Positions 1 to 8,788 of a stretch of 32,735 bases of DNA are shown piece by piece. Made by a program: the position numbers and the translations under genes. The notes under the pieces are model-generated. The model worked only from the letters and a program-made list of their open reading frames with translations, made no database searches and was not told the origin of the DNA. The stretch's first letter is position 1. Every line of letters begins with the position of its first letter. The stretch is from Acidobacteriota bacterium (lineage in GTDB: Bacteria; Acidobacteriota; Blastocatellia; Pyrinomonadales; Pyrinomonadaceae): positions 1-32,735 of the forward strand of contig JAFAVK010000030.1 in assembly GCA_019242475.1 (NCBI GenBank), given 5' to 3'.

Positions 1-146
1 AGCGCAAGGTGATGTCCGAGGAGATCATCAAGGACGCGAAGAAGCACGCCTTCTTCATGTCCCGCGGCCAGAAGGCCAAGCTCAAGTCCGCCCTCGCCCG
101 CAAGCGCAACAAGCGCAAGTCGCGCCCGATGCGCCCGCGCAGCTAA
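1..146 (+). CDS. C-terminal fragment of a small basic protein, possibly ribosomal protein bS21
   Basis: Only the last 47 codons are present, read from base 3 to the TAA at 144-146; the gene starts outside the window. The fragment is very rich in Lys and Arg (tail ..RKRNKRKSRPMRPRS) and has a short helix-like stretch with an FF pair followed by a basic C-terminal helix. That pattern and size resemble the C-terminal half of bS21, where an aromatic pair is followed by a K/R-rich helix that binds 16S rRNA. There is no diagnostic motif, so another small basic RNA- or DNA-binding protein is possible. The gene converges on the S9 peptidase gene across a perfect hairpin. Confidence 0.4.
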   Translation, partial: RKVMSEEIIKDAKKHAFFMSRGQKAKLKSALARKRNKRKSRPMRPRS

Positions 147-165
147 ACCGGGGAAAGCACGTAAA

Positions 166-229
166 CCGGAAACCGTGAACCGTGACAAGAAGGGCTTGCG
201 TCCCTCTTGTCACGGTTCACGGTTTCCGG
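166..229. terminator. Perfect 24-bp-arm hairpin between convergent genes, heptamer-built
   Basis: Arms 166-189 and 206-229 are exact reverse complements with a 16-base loop. Each arm contains a repeated 7-mer (GAACCGT-type units). It lies between the stop codons of two convergent genes (146 and 233), so it is placed to act as a bidirectional terminator or mRNA 3' stabiliser. There is no long T-tract, so intrinsic termination is inferred from position and stem strength. Confidence 0.65.
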
Positions 230-232
230 CTC

Positions 233-2176
233 TTACAGGTTCTCGATCTCGACCGGCTCCACGTTGTCGGCGAGCGGGAAGTCGAAGACGCGGGAGTAGA
301 AGTAGAGCTCGCCGTCGAGCGCGCGCTTGATGTTCTCGGCCTTGCGGAAGCCGTGCTGCTCGCCCTCGAAGGCGACGTAGGCGACGGGCAGCCGCTTCTT
401 TCTGAGCGCCTCTACCATCAGCTCGGCCTGGTTCGGCGGCACGATCTTGTCTTCGAGCCCCTGGAAGAAGATGACCGGGCACGAGAGCCGCTCGGTGAAG
501 TTAATCGAGGAGCGCTCGTAGTAGAGGTCTTTGCGCTCGGGGTAGGGGCCGATGAGCCGTTCGAGGTAGCGCGACTCGAACTTGTGCGTGTCGCCGACGA
601 AGACCGTCAGGTCGCTCACGCCGAAGTGGCTCGCGCCCGCGCGGAACGCGTCCCGGAAGGTGAGCGCGTTTAAGGTCGTGTAGCCGCCCGCGCTCCCGCC
701 CGTGATGACGCAGCGCGCCGGGTCAACCTCGCCCTGCTCGATGAGGTACCGCGCGCCGTTGACGCAGTCGTCCACGTCCACCACGCCCCACTCGCCGTTG
801 AGCCTTAGCCGGTACTCGCGCCCGTAGCCGGTGCTCCCGCCGTAGTTCACGTCGAGCACGGCGATGCCGCGGCTCGTCCAGTACTGCGTCTCCAGACGCA
901 GGGTCGAGGCGGCCGAAGAGGTCGGGCCGCCGTGGCACTTGACGAGGAGCGGCGGGCGCTCGCCCTCGGGCGCGGCGAAGTCGGGGTTGCGCGGCGGGTA
1001 GTAGAAGGCGTGCGCGGTGCGCCCGCCCTCGGTCGGGAACTCGACGGCGCGCGGCGCGGAGAAGTACGCGGGGTCAACGGCGACCTCGCTCGCGCGGCGG
1101 AGCACGGTCGTCTCGCGCGTCTTCAGGTCGAGCTCGACGAGCGCCGCGCGGGCGTCCGGCGAGCCGGCGCGGAAGACGGCGCGCGTCGGGTCGGCGCGGA
1201 CGTAGGTGATGTCGGTGTAGGGCAGCTCGACGCGCTCCAAAGACTTGCGGCGCGTGTCGAGCAGGCCGAGGCTCCAGTCGCCGTGCCGCGCGTAGGCGCA
1301 GACGATGGTCTCCTCCGAGGCGAAGGCGTAGGTGGACATGGCGAAGAGCCACTGCGGCAGCCCGAACTCGGCGTCGGCCTCGTGGACGGCCTCCGCCTCG
1401 CCGTCCGCGTTCAGACGGTAGAGGTTCCACCAGTTGTTCCGGTCGGAGATGAAGTAGAGCGTGCCCCCGGGCGACCACTCCGGCTGAAAGATCGACTCCT
1501 CCGCGCCGCCCGCCACGCGGCGCGACTCGCCCACCGTGCCGTCCTCGTTCAGCTCGCCGACCCACAGCTCCGTGCCGTCCCACGGCATGTTCGGGTGATT
1601 CCAGGTGAGCCACGCGAGCCGCGACCCATCCGGGCTCAGACGCGGCGACGAGTAGAAGTCGTTCCCCGAGACGATGACGAGCCCGCCGTCCTCGCCCGCC
1701 GCGCCCTCCGCGCCGAGCGCGACGATGGCGTTGACGGCCTCGCGGCCCTCTTCCGTGTGGTCTTCGCGCACCGCGTAGAGGCGGCCGCGCACGGCGCCCA
1801 CGACGAAGTCGCTGTAGCGGAACTTGCCCTCGGGCGTGAGCGGGTGCGGCGCCGTCTCCGTCCGCTGGCGGTAGAGGCGCTGGTCGGCGAAGTTCGCGAA
1901 GTAGACCGCGCCGTCGCGGACGGCGAAGTCGCCGCCGCCGTACTCGTGCACGCGGGTGCGCGCGTTGAAGCCCTGCGGCGTCACGTCGGTGACGCCGCCG
2001 TCCGGCGTCCGGCGCACGATGCAGTTGCGCCCGCCCTCCGACGGCCGCAGCTCGACCCAAAAGGTGTCCGCGCCGTCGAGCGCGACCTGCCCGAGCCCGA
2101 CCGCCGCCGACACGATGAGGTCGGACGTGATGGGCGACTTCCAGGAGCCGTAAGGCGCGACATGAGGCTCAGTCAT
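233..2176 (-). CDS. S9-family prolyl oligopeptidase / acylaminoacyl-peptidase-type serine hydrolase
   Basis: A 647-residue protein of the S9 (prolyl oligopeptidase) family, which cleaves short peptides. The first ~390 residues are rich in the repeats of a seven-bladed beta-propeller (for example [26 protein letters not shown]). The last ~250 residues form the alpha/beta-hydrolase domain. The nucleophile is Ser495 in GGSAGG, the acid is probably Asp576 in LEDKIVPP, and the base His608 in EQHGF. The length matches S9C acylaminoacyl peptidases. No signal peptide is visible, so it is probably cytoplasmic. The ATG at 2176 has a strong GGAGGA ribosome-binding site 5-10 bases upstream, which fixes the start. 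It lies downstream of the ATP-grasp gene on the same strand but is separated from it by a repeat hairpin. Confidence 0.92.
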   Translation of the reverse strand: MTEPHVAPYGSWKSPITSDLIVSAAVGLGQVALDGADTFWVELRPSEGGRNCIVRRTPDGGVTDVTPQGFNARTRVHEYGGGDFAVRDGAVYFANFADQRLYRQRTETAPHPLTPEGKFRYSDFVVGAVRGRLYAVREDHTEEGREAVNAIVALGAEGAAGEDGGLVIVSGNDFYSSPRLSPDGSRLAWLTWNHPNMPWDGTELWVGELNEDGTVGESRRVAGGAEESIFQPEWSPGGTLYFISDRNNWWNLYRLNADGEAEAVHEADAEFGLPQWLFAMSTYAFASEETIVCAYARHGDWSLGLLDTRRKSLERVELPYTDITYVRADPTRAVFRAGSPDARAALVELDLKTRETTVLRRASEVAVDPAYFSAPRAVEFPTEGGRTAHAFYYPPRNPDFAAPEGERPPLLVKCHGGPTSSAASTLRLETQYWTSRGIAVLDVNYGGSTGYGREYRLRLNGEWGVVDVDDCVNGARYLIEQGEVDPARCVITGGSAGGYTTLNALTFRDAFRAGASHFGVSDLTVFVGDTHKFESRYLERLIGPYPERKDLYYERSSINFTERLSCPVIFFQGLEDKIVPPNQAELMVEALRKKRLPVAYVAFEGEQHGFRKAENIKRALDGELYFYSRVFDFPLADNVEPVEIENL

Positions 2177-2199
2177 TCAGTGTTCCTCCGGAACGTTAA

Positions 2200-2269
2200 T
2201 GATGAATGATGAGTGATGAATGATGAATGAAAGGCAAACGGTTTTTAATTCATCACTCATCATTCATCA
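2200..2269. repeat. Heptamer-repeat inverted repeat (GATGAAT units), 22-bp exact arms
   Basis: Left arm 2200-2221 and right arm 2248-2269 are exact reverse complements. Each is a run of 7-mers, GATGAAT with a GATGAGT variant, and extra GATGAAT units continue to about 2230. It lies just after the stop of the ATP-grasp gene and before the peptidase start (both minus strand), where a transcript would fold it into a 3' hairpin. Confidence 0.75.
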
Positions 2270-2273
2270 CTTC

Positions 2274-3512
2274 CTACAGATTCACCCCGCGGCGCTCGGG
2301 CGGCGGGACGGTGGCGCTGAAGTCTTGTGCGAAGCGCGCCGAGTAGTCTTCGAGGAGCTGACGCACGCGCGCGAGGTCGGGGGAGCGGACGACGAGGCCG
2401 ACGTGGTGCGGCTTGTCCACGCGGAAGACGATCTCGGGGTCGCCGTAGGCGTTGGTGTCGGGGCGCTCCTGCCGCGCGAGCGAGAGGGCGAGGCCGCCGT
2501 ACTCGCGGCGCGGCTCAAGCCGGCCGACGCGTTCGCCGCGGGCGTGCGCCACCTCGACGCGCGCCCACTCGCGCCAGAGGTTGTGGCCGGTCGCCGCCTC
2601 CAAAGTCTCGGCGATGTAGGCGCCGCCGACGCGCGCGGCCACTTCGAGGAAGTAGAACTCGCCGTCCTCCGCGCCGCGGATGAACTCGGCGTGCGCCGCG
2701 CCCCATTCGAGGCCGAGCGCGCGAAGCAGCTCCGCGTTGAGGCGCGTCAGCTCTTGAAACTCCTGCGAGGCGTAGTCGAGCGTGTGGGTCGTGAAGACCC
2801 CGCCGCCCTGCGCCACTTCGAGCGGCGGCCGTCCGTAGCGGCTCGCGCCGCAGAAGATGACTTCACCGCCTTCCGTGACCGAATCGACGTGGAAGACCTC
2901 GCCGGGGACGAACTTCTCAAGCAGGTAGTAGGACGACCTGTCCTGCAAAGCCTCGCGCGCGTCGAGCGCTTCGATGGCGCGCCAGACGTGCTCCGACTCT
3001 TCGAGCCGGCGGATGCCGGACGAAGACACGTCCGAGCGCGGCTTGACGACCCAGGGCGGCGGCACGCGCGCCATGTACTCGCCGACCTCCTGATAGTTGA
3101 AGAGCGGCACGAAGTCCGGGACGCGCAGGCCCGCCGCGCGCGCCCGCTGCCGCATGGCGAGCTTGTCGCGGAAGAGGCGCGCCCGCGAGCTGTCGAAGCC
3201 CGGCAGGCGCAGGTGCTCGCGCGCGAGCGCCGTCGTGACCACGTCGAACTCTTCGAGCGCGACGAGCGCGTCCATCTTCTGCTCGCGCGCGAGGTGCGCG
3301 GCCGCGTGGACGAAGAGTTCGGCGCCCGCGTCGTCGGGCAGGTGGTGGACGGCGTCGAGCGAGTCGTGCGGCCACGGCTCGTGCCTCGTGCGCTCGCGCG
3401 TCAAAAGCTCGACGCGCGCCCCCTGCCGCTTGCACTCGCGCAGGAAGTCCGCGCCCTTGAAGTAGCTCGCCACGCAGACGACCTTCACCGCCTTCCGGGA
3501 CGCTTCCGCCAC
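2274..3512 (-). CDS. ATP-grasp ligase of unknown substrate
   Basis: A 412-residue ATP-grasp enzyme. These couple ATP cleavage to amide or thioester bond formation through an acylphosphate. The N-terminal ~100 residues form a Rossmann-like pre-ATP-grasp domain (KVVCVASYFKGADFL). The ATP-binding Lys lies in WVVKPRSDVSSSGI, a strand-loop VDSVTEGGEVIF follows, and the metal-binding segment is FLEVAARVGG, equivalent to the family E-x-N/A-x-R-x-G-G motif. The C-terminal ~110 residues resemble the small domain seen in L-amino-acid ligase and carbamoyl-phosphate-synthase-like members. No pathway partner is adjacent, so the substrate cannot be named; dipeptide or amino-acid ligation is only a guess. 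No signal peptide. Confidence 0.85.
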   Translation of the reverse strand: MAEASRKAVKVVCVASYFKGADFLRECKRQGARVELLTRERTRHEPWPHDSLDAVHHLPDDAGAELFVHAAAHLAREQKMDALVALEEFDVVTTALAREHLRLPGFDSSRARLFRDKLAMRQRARAAGLRVPDFVPLFNYQEVGEYMARVPPPWVVKPRSDVSSSGIRRLEESEHVWRAIEALDAREALQDRSSYYLLEKFVPGEVFHVDSVTEGGEVIFCGASRYGRPPLEVAQGGGVFTTHTLDYASQEFQELTRLNAELLRALGLEWGAAHAEFIRGAEDGEFYFLEVAARVGGAYIAETLEAATGHNLWREWARVEVAHARGERVGRLEPRREYGGLALSLARQERPDTNAYGDPEIVFRVDKPHHVGLVVRSPDLARVRQLLEDYSARFAQDFSATVPPPERRGVNL

Positions 3513-3559
3513 ACGGGACTCCTTCGTTTAAGGTTGGGACTTTCGCGGGAGAGTATAGC

Positions 3560-3677
<118 letters not shown>

Positions 3678-3682
3678 GCTCC

Positions 3683-5059
3683 TCAGTAGATGTTGAAGTT
3701 GTACTCCAGCACGACGTACTGCGAGACGGCGTGGCCGTCCTTCTCGGCCGGGGTGAAGCGTATCTGGCGCGCGGCGGCGATGGCCTTCTCGGTCAGGCCG
3801 TCGGGCAGACCCTTGACGACGCTGATGCTCTGGATGCCGCCCGAGCTGTGGAGAACCGCGCGCAGCCGGACGACGCCGGTCACGTTGTTCTTGCGCGCCT
3901 CCTCGGTGAAGCCCGGCTCGGGCTTGAAGGTGATGAGCGCCTTGCGCGTTACCTCGTTCTGCCGGAAGGGGCGCGTGTAGTCAACGTCTCGGCCGCCGCC
4001 GCCGCCGCCGGGGCCGCCGCCGCCCTCGTGCGCGTCGCCGCCGCCCGTGTTATAGCCGCGGCCGGGGCCGAGGCCCGTGCCGTCGCCCGTGCCCATGCCG
4101 CCGCCTGAGCCTTCGCCCATGCCGCCCCCGCGCCCGCCGCCCGAGGAGGGCACGGTCGCAGTCGAATTAGGCAAACCGTAAGGGATCGGCCGGTCGTCGG
4201 CCTTCACCAAAGCCGGGTCCACCTGGATGGTCGAGGGCATCGGCAGGTGCGCGTTCAAAACGGGCGGCTTCGGGCTCGGCGGGTTGATCGGCGGCTGATC
4301 CAACTGCGCCGGAGGCAGCTTGCCGACCGAGGCCGGCGTCTGCTCCTGGCGCCCGCCGCCGCCGCCGCCGCCCGGCTTCTCCATCTTCGGCTTCGAGCCG
4401 CCGCCCTTCCCTTCGTTCGTGCCCGCGGTGCCCTTGTCCGGCGTCGGCTGCTCCTTCGGAATCTCGTTCTCGACGTAGCCGACCAGTTCAAGGTTCTCGT
4501 TAGGGTTATCGCTCGCAGCCTGGATGCACTGCCTCCCGAACAAATGCATTATGTTGCACCGGAAGACGATGCCCGCCCACGCGCCGGCCACGATGACGGC
4601 GACTATGAATGGGGCGACGACCGCGGGGATCGCGTTGTCCTGTTTGAAGAACTTCTGGCCCGCGGCGCCGTACGCCTTAGCCGAGCGCTTCATGAACCCG
4701 GCGGGGTCGCGCTTGAACTCGGGCCACGTCAGCTCGGCGTCGTGCCCGACGGCCTTCAACTCTTTGACGAGGCGGCGCGTGAGCCCCACGTCTTCGAGGA
4801 AGGTCAGGTGGAACTCTTCGCGGCCGTTCGGGGTCGGGGGGACGCCTGCGCCGGCCGCGTTGGTCTCCGTCTCGCCGCCGCCGGCGGCGTCCGAAGCCGA
4901 GGCCGAGTAGGCGTCCGTCGAAGCCTCCGTGAAGACCGATTCGTCCGACGCCTGGGGGGCCGCAGGAGCCACGCCGGGGGCGCCCAGGGGCGTACCGTCC
5001 ACCGGGCAGAAACCGAACTTATCGGCGAACTCCTCTTGGCACGTAGGACACTGTTTCAT
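3683..5059 (-). CDS. Zinc-ribbon / TonB C-terminal domain fusion protein
   Basis: A 458-residue inner-membrane protein. It starts with a zinc-ribbon-like knuckle (CPTC at 4-7 and FCPVDG at 17-22, three Cys plus Asp). About 120 polar residues follow, then a single membrane segment (about 144-166, AVVAPFIVAVIVAGAWAGIVF). After that comes a long Pro/Gly-rich periplasmic stalk with poly-Gly runs. The last ~90 residues are a TonB C-terminal domain (PGFTEEARKNNVTGVVRLRAVL ... IRFTPAEKDGHAV). TonB proteins pass proton-motive energy to outer-membrane transporters. Classical TonB has its membrane segment at the extreme N-terminus, so this one adds a cytoplasmic domain. No exbB/exbD is nearby. A GGGAGG site precedes the ATG. 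Confidence 0.82.
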   Translation of the reverse strand: MKQCPTCQEEFADKFGFCPVDGTPLGAPGVAPAAPQASDESVFTEASTDAYSASASDAAGGGETETNAAGAGVPPTPNGREEFHLTFLEDVGLTRRLVKELKAVGHDAELTWPEFKRDPAGFMKRSAKAYGAAGQKFFKQDNAIPAVVAPFIVAVIVAGAWAGIVFRCNIMHLFGRQCIQAASDNPNENLELVGYVENEIPKEQPTPDKGTAGTNEGKGGGSKPKMEKPGGGGGGGRQEQTPASVGKLPPAQLDQPPINPPSPKPPVLNAHLPMPSTIQVDPALVKADDRPIPYGLPNSTATVPSSGGGRGGGMGEGSGGGMGTGDGTGLGPGRGYNTGGGDAHEGGGGPGGGGGGRDVDYTRPFRQNEVTRKALITFKPEPGFTEEARKNNVTGVVRLRAVLHSSGGIQSISVVKGLPDGLTEKAIAAARQIRFTPAEKDGHAVSQYVVLEYNFNIY

Positions 5060-5393
5060 TTTCTAAGGAACCTCCCGTCGAACCACGCGGGGAAAGGGTA
5101 GCCCGTGCTGTACCCAAGTTACAAACTTTTTCCGAACCATTCAAGCCCCGGAGCGGAGACTTGCGTACGGGCGGGTCGGCCGCAAGGTGCTCTCTGAACT
5201 GCTTTTGATGCCCCGCCCGCCCGAATCTTTGCCAAGCGCGCGTGCGCCGCCCGGAAAAAAGACAGTCCGCGCGCCCCGCACCGAGGCATTTGACGCCTCC
5301 GGCGCCTGCATCTAAGATTTCCGGGAACCGCTCCCCGTTGCCGTACATCTTTAGCAGGGCTGCCCGATTGCTTATCCAAAGCGCTATAAAGTT
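5060..5393. other. Divergent intergenic region, 334 bp
   Basis: This gap separates the minus-strand TonB gene from the plus-strand M16 gene and must hold both promoters. On the minus strand TTGAAT (5141-5146) is followed 17 bases on by a poor TAACTT. On the plus strand TATAAA at 5384-5389 lies only a few bases before the ATG at 5394, which would give a nearly leaderless mRNA, but no good -35 is visible. No gene or RNA was recognised. Confidence 0.4.
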
Positions 5394-6809
5394 ATGAAAA
5401 GCCCAAAACTCCCGCTGCGAGCCCTGGCCGCACTCCTCCTGCTCTGCTCCGCGTGGGTCGCCGCCCCCGCACAGCCCACCCCTGAGCCGCGCCGCGAAGA
5501 GCTTCTGAACGGACTGAGGATTCTGCTCTGGAGCCGGCCGGCCGACCAGAACGTGCTCATCAAGCTGCGCGTGCACAGCGGCGCCGCCTTCGACCTCGCC
5601 GGCAAGGAGGGCTTGATGGCGACCCTGGTTGACGCCATGTTTGACCAGCAGGCGCGCGACTACGTGACGGAGGAGCTGGGCGGGCGCATCGAGGTCGTGC
5701 TCGGCTACGACACCATCGACATCACGCTCGCCGGGCGCGCTACGGACTTCGAACGCCTGCTCGAACTCGCACGCAACGCCGTCACCAACCCGCAGCTCTC
5801 GCCCGAAAACTTCGAGCGCCTCCGCGCGGCCCGCATCAAGTCGCTGCGCGAGACGACGCCCAAGGCGGCCGAGGCGGCCGACCGCGCCGCCGCCGCACGC
5901 CTCTTCGGCACGTACCCTTACGGCCGCGCCACTTCGGGCTCGCCCGACTCGCTCGCGCGCGCCGAGCGCGGCGACATCCTGCTCCTGCGCGAGCGCTTCC
6001 TGAACCCGGACAACACGACCCTCGTCATCGTCGGCGGCTTCGAGCCGAAGCTCGTCATGCGCTCGCTGCGCGAGTCCTTCGGCGCCTGGCGCAAGAGCGA
6101 CCGCCCCGTCCCGGCGACTTTCAAACTCCCGGAACCGCCCGACGAGCGCACGCTGGTCGTCAACCAGGCGGACGCCGCCGGCGTCGAGCTGCGCCTCGCG
6201 CTGCGCGGCTTCGCGCGCACGGACATCGACTCGCCGGCCGCGCAGGTCGTCGCGCAGGTCGCCCGCGCGCGCTGGCTCGCCGCGCTGCCCGAGCTGCGGG
6301 AACGCGCCGCCTTCGCACGCCACGACCCTTACCGCGAGAACGGCGTCTTCCGCATGGGCGCGACGCTCACGTCCCCGGCCGAGGCCGCGAAGGCGCTCGA
6401 AGCCGCGCGCAAGGTTCTGAGTGACCTTGCAACCAACGCACCGACGGCCGCAGAGCTTGAAGCCGTGAAGCAGGCGGCCGCCTCCGCGCTCGGCGCCAAC
6501 GCCACGGGCGACGAGGCGATAGCCAACGCGTGGCTCGACGAGCACACGTATAAGAACGGGGCCGCGACCGCGCAAGCTCTGGCGCGCGCGGCGCAGGCAC
6601 TCACGCCGGGCGAGGCACAGCGCGTCGCCGCGCGCCTCTTCCTGCACACGCCCGTCGCTACGGTCGCGCTCGGCGACGCCGCGCAGCTCAAGACCGAGCT
6701 GGCGCGCATCGGAACCGTTGAGGTCTTCGGCGAGGCGGCCGCCAAACCTCCGCAGCCGCAGCCGACGCCCAAGCAGCAACAGCCGACGCTCCAACTGAAA
6801 CGGCCTTGA
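5394..6809 (+). CDS. Exported M16-fold (insulinase-like) protein lacking the zinc motif
   Basis: A 471-residue protein with a cleavable signal peptide (MKSPKLPLRALAALLLLCSA, cut after about APAQ). Two M16 halves follow: an N-terminal lobe (LRILLWSRPADQNVLIKLRVHSGAAFD ...) and a second lobe containing the usual F-L-N-P-D-N-T-T-L-V-I-V-GG sequence. In active M16 enzymes the first lobe carries HxxEH. The equivalent place here reads EGLMATLVDAMF, with neither histidine, so it should not bind catalytic zinc. This matches the non-catalytic partner of heterodimeric M16 peptidases, whose active subunit is often encoded next door, but none is in this window. The tail is Pro/Gln-rich. It is probably periplasmic. 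Confidence 0.85.
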   Translation: MKSPKLPLRALAALLLLCSAWVAAPAQPTPEPRREELLNGLRILLWSRPADQNVLIKLRVHSGAAFDLAGKEGLMATLVDAMFDQQARDYVTEELGGRIEVVLGYDTIDITLAGRATDFERLLELARNAVTNPQLSPENFERLRAARIKSLRETTPKAAEAADRAAAARLFGTYPYGRATSGSPDSLARAERGDILLLRERFLNPDNTTLVIVGGFEPKLVMRSLRESFGAWRKSDRPVPATFKLPEPPDERTLVVNQADAAGVELRLALRGFARTDIDSPAAQVVAQVARARWLAALPELRERAAFARHDPYRENGVFRMGATLTSPAEAAKALEAARKVLSDLATNAPTAAELEAVKQAAASALGANATGDEAIANAWLDEHTYKNGAATAQALARAAQALTPGEAQRVAARLFLHTPVATVALGDAAQLKTELARIGTVEVFGEAAAKPPQPQPTPKQQQPTLQLKRP

Positions 6810-6889
6810 AGGGGGCGTAAACTACGCCCCAAACTCGCAAACAAACCGCAAGTTAACTGCAACCAACGCGCACCCGGCTTCACTTAATC

Positions 6890-7624
6890 TTGTCGCGTAA
6901 TCCCCCTGAGACAGTCGATCCGAAGGCCGAGCACGCGCGGCGCGTGCGGGCGATGTTTGCCGGAATTGCCGGCCGCTACGACCTTCTGAATCACCTGCTC
7001 TCGGGGAACGTTGACAAACGTTGGCGGCGCGAGGTCGCGCGCAGTTTAAGTTCTTCGCTCGTCGTTGGAGCGCGCGTGCTCGATGTCGCCTGCGGGACAG
7101 GCGACCTCTCGTTCGTGCTCGCGGACGCGGGCGCGGGGCAGGTGGTCGGGCTCGACTTCTGCCGGCCGATGCTTGAGGTCGCGCGGCGCAAGGCCGCGGA
7201 AGATTCCCGCACGGTTCCCTTCGTCGAGGGCGACGCGCTGAGTCTCCCGTTCGCGGACGAGACGTTCGACGCCGTCACCATCGCCTTCGGCCTGCGGAAC
7301 TTGGCGGGCGTGCGCGAGGGACTGCGCGAGCTGCGGAGGGTTTTAAGGCCGGGGGGCCGTCTGGCCGTCCTCGAATTTTCGAGCCCCGTCGTGCCGGGCT
7401 TCCGCGCGCTGTTCCGTTTCTATTTTACGCGCGTGCTGCCCCGCATCGGCGGCTGGGTGAGCGGCTCGCGCGGGGCGTACGAGTACTTGCCCGACTCCGT
7501 GTCGCGCTTCCCGGATCAGAAGCGTCTGGCCGAGTTGATGCGCGAGGAGGGCTTCGAAGGGGTCGTTTATAAGAATCTGACGGGCGGGATCGCCGCGCTG
7601 CACACGGGCGCCCGCGTCGGATGA
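6890..7624 (+). CDS. menG: Demethylmenaquinone / 2-polyprenylbenzoquinol methyltransferase (MenG/UbiE)
   Basis: A 244-residue class I SAM methyltransferase catalysing the C-methylation step of menaquinone (or ubiquinone) synthesis. The SAM motif I is VLDVACGTGDLSFVL, and the family-specific segments FAGIAGRYDLLNHLLS (N-terminus), FGLRNL, RPGGRLAVLEFS and the C-terminal NLTGGIAALHTG are all present. Length and end points match the family. The chosen start is TTG at 6890: a stop codon lies in frame just upstream, and the next candidates (GTG 6944, ATG 6953) would remove residues conserved before FxxIAxRYD. No clear ribosome-binding site. If the organism is an acidobacterium, which use menaquinone, menG is the better name. 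Confidence 0.93.
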   Translation: MSRNPPETVDPKAEHARRVRAMFAGIAGRYDLLNHLLSGNVDKRWRREVARSLSSSLVVGARVLDVACGTGDLSFVLADAGAGQVVGLDFCRPMLEVARRKAAEDSRTVPFVEGDALSLPFADETFDAVTIAFGLRNLAGVREGLRELRRVLRPGGRLAVLEFSSPVVPGFRALFRFYFTRVLPRIGGWVSGSRGAYEYLPDSVSRFPDQKRLAELMREEGFEGVVYKNLTGGIAALHTGARVG

Positions 7625-7668
7625 AAGTTTAAGGGCTTGGCCGCGCCTCGCATGCTGCGGCCACTGAA

Positions 7669-7739
7669 CTAGCCCGGCGAATTCAGCCTCTTTGGTGGTT
7701 GTCGGGGCCGCCGTCGAGGATTTGAGTTCGTCGGGCTAG
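7669..7739. terminator. Imperfect inverted repeat followed by T-rich tract
   Basis: CTAGCCCG at 7669-7676 pairs with CGGGCTAG at 7732-7739, and pairing continues inward with mismatches (CGAAtTCA with TGAgTTCG). GTTTATTT follows at once. Placed after menG and before the permease genes, it looks like a weak intrinsic terminator. Confidence 0.4.
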
Positions 7740-7792
7740 GTTTATTTGCTATCATCATCCCGCAATCCGAATTCCCTTCCAAGTGAAGTTTG

Positions 7793-8788
7793 ATGAAGCG
7801 CAAGCTGCTCGACATCGCGCGCCGTCTGCTCATCCTGCTGCTCGTCGTGTGGACGGTGGTGAGCCTGGTGACGATTCTGATTGAGCTCGTCCCGGGCGAC
7901 CCGGCGACCGCCATCCTCGGCGACCAGGCGACGCCCGAGGCGCTCGCGCAGTTCCGGCAGAAGCACGGCCTCGACCGCCCGGCCTTCTTCTTCTCCTACA
8001 CCGCGGACGAGGAGGGCGGCCCGCGCAGCTTCAAGTGGAACGGCGCGGACAACCGCTACGTCGATTACTGGCGCGGCATCCTGCGCGGCGACATGGGCAA
8101 TTCGTTCCGCACCGACCGCCCCGTCCGCGAGCTGATCCTCTCGCGCTACGGCGCGACGATCCAGCTCGCCCTCGCCGCCCTGCTCGTCGCCGTCGCCATC
8201 GCGGTGCCTCTGGGCGTGGTGGCGGGGACGAACCGCGGGAACCTTCTGGACAACACGCTCTCGGTCGTCGCGCTCGTCGGCATCTCTCTGCCGAGCTTCG
8301 TCATCGGGCCGTTGCTCATCTACGTCTTCGCCGTGTGGCTCGGCTGGCTCGACCCCTCGGGGCGCTTCGGCTGGTCGAGCATCATCCTGCCGGCGGTCAC
8401 GCTCGGCGCGGCGCTCTCGGCGCTCCTCACGCGCATGGTGCGCTCGTCGGTGATCGAAGAGATGAGCGAGGACTACGTCCGCACGGCGCGCGCGAAGGGA
8501 TTGAACGAGCGCACGGTCGTCTACAAGCACGTTTTGAAGAACGGCCTCATCCCCGTCGTCACCGTCCTCGGCCTGCAACTCGGCGTGCTCCTGGCCGGCG
8601 CCATCATCACCGAGAAGATTTTCAACTGGCCCGGCATCGGCCTCCTCCTCGTCGAGGAGGGCATCAACAAACGCGACTACCGCCTCGTGCAGGGCTGCGT
8701 CCTCGTCATCAGCGTCACATACATTCTGGCGAACACCTTGACCGACCTTCTTTACCGTCGGCTAGACCCGCGAATCAGAGTCTCATGA
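7793..8788 (+). CDS. ABC transporter permease, DppB/OppB type
   Basis: A 331-residue inner-membrane permease of the dipeptide/oligopeptide/nickel ABC importer family. An N-terminal membrane segment (LLILLLVVWTVVSLVTILIELVPGDPA) precedes a ~90-residue periplasmic region, then five further membrane helices. The EAA-type loop that contacts the ATPase is visible (ARAKGLNERTVVYKHVLKN), as is the C-terminal IITEKIFNWPGIGLLLVEE signature. ATG 7793 is preferred to the TTG one codon upstream. Its TGA overlaps the ATG of the next permease (ATGA), showing translational coupling. No binding protein or ATPase gene is adjacent, so these must be encoded elsewhere and the substrate is unknown. Confidence 0.92.
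   Translation: MKRKLLDIARRLLILLLVVWTVVSLVTILIELVPGDPATAILGDQATPEALAQFRQKHGLDRPAFFFSYTADEEGGPRSFKWNGADNRYVDYWRGILRGDMGNSFRTDRPVRELILSRYGATIQLALAALLVAVAIAVPLGVVAGTNRGNLLDNTLSVVALVGISLPSFVIGPLLIYVFAVWLGWLDPSGRFGWSSIILPAVTLGAALSALLTRMVRSSVIEEMSEDYVRTARAKGLNERTVVYKHVLKNGLIPVVTVLGLQLGVLLAGAIITEKIFNWPGIGLLLVEEGINKRDYRLVQGCVLVISVTYILANTLTDLLYRRLDPRIRVS

Noticed and set aside
932..2209. A 425-codon plus-strand frame opposite the S9 peptidase
   Set aside because: Arg/Ala/Val-rich shadow of a gene with a full catalytic triad on the other strand; no domain motifs.
3990..4140. GCC/CGC triplet runs as a microsatellite or regulatory repeat
   Set aside because: They are in-frame Gly codons in the stalk of the TonB-like protein.
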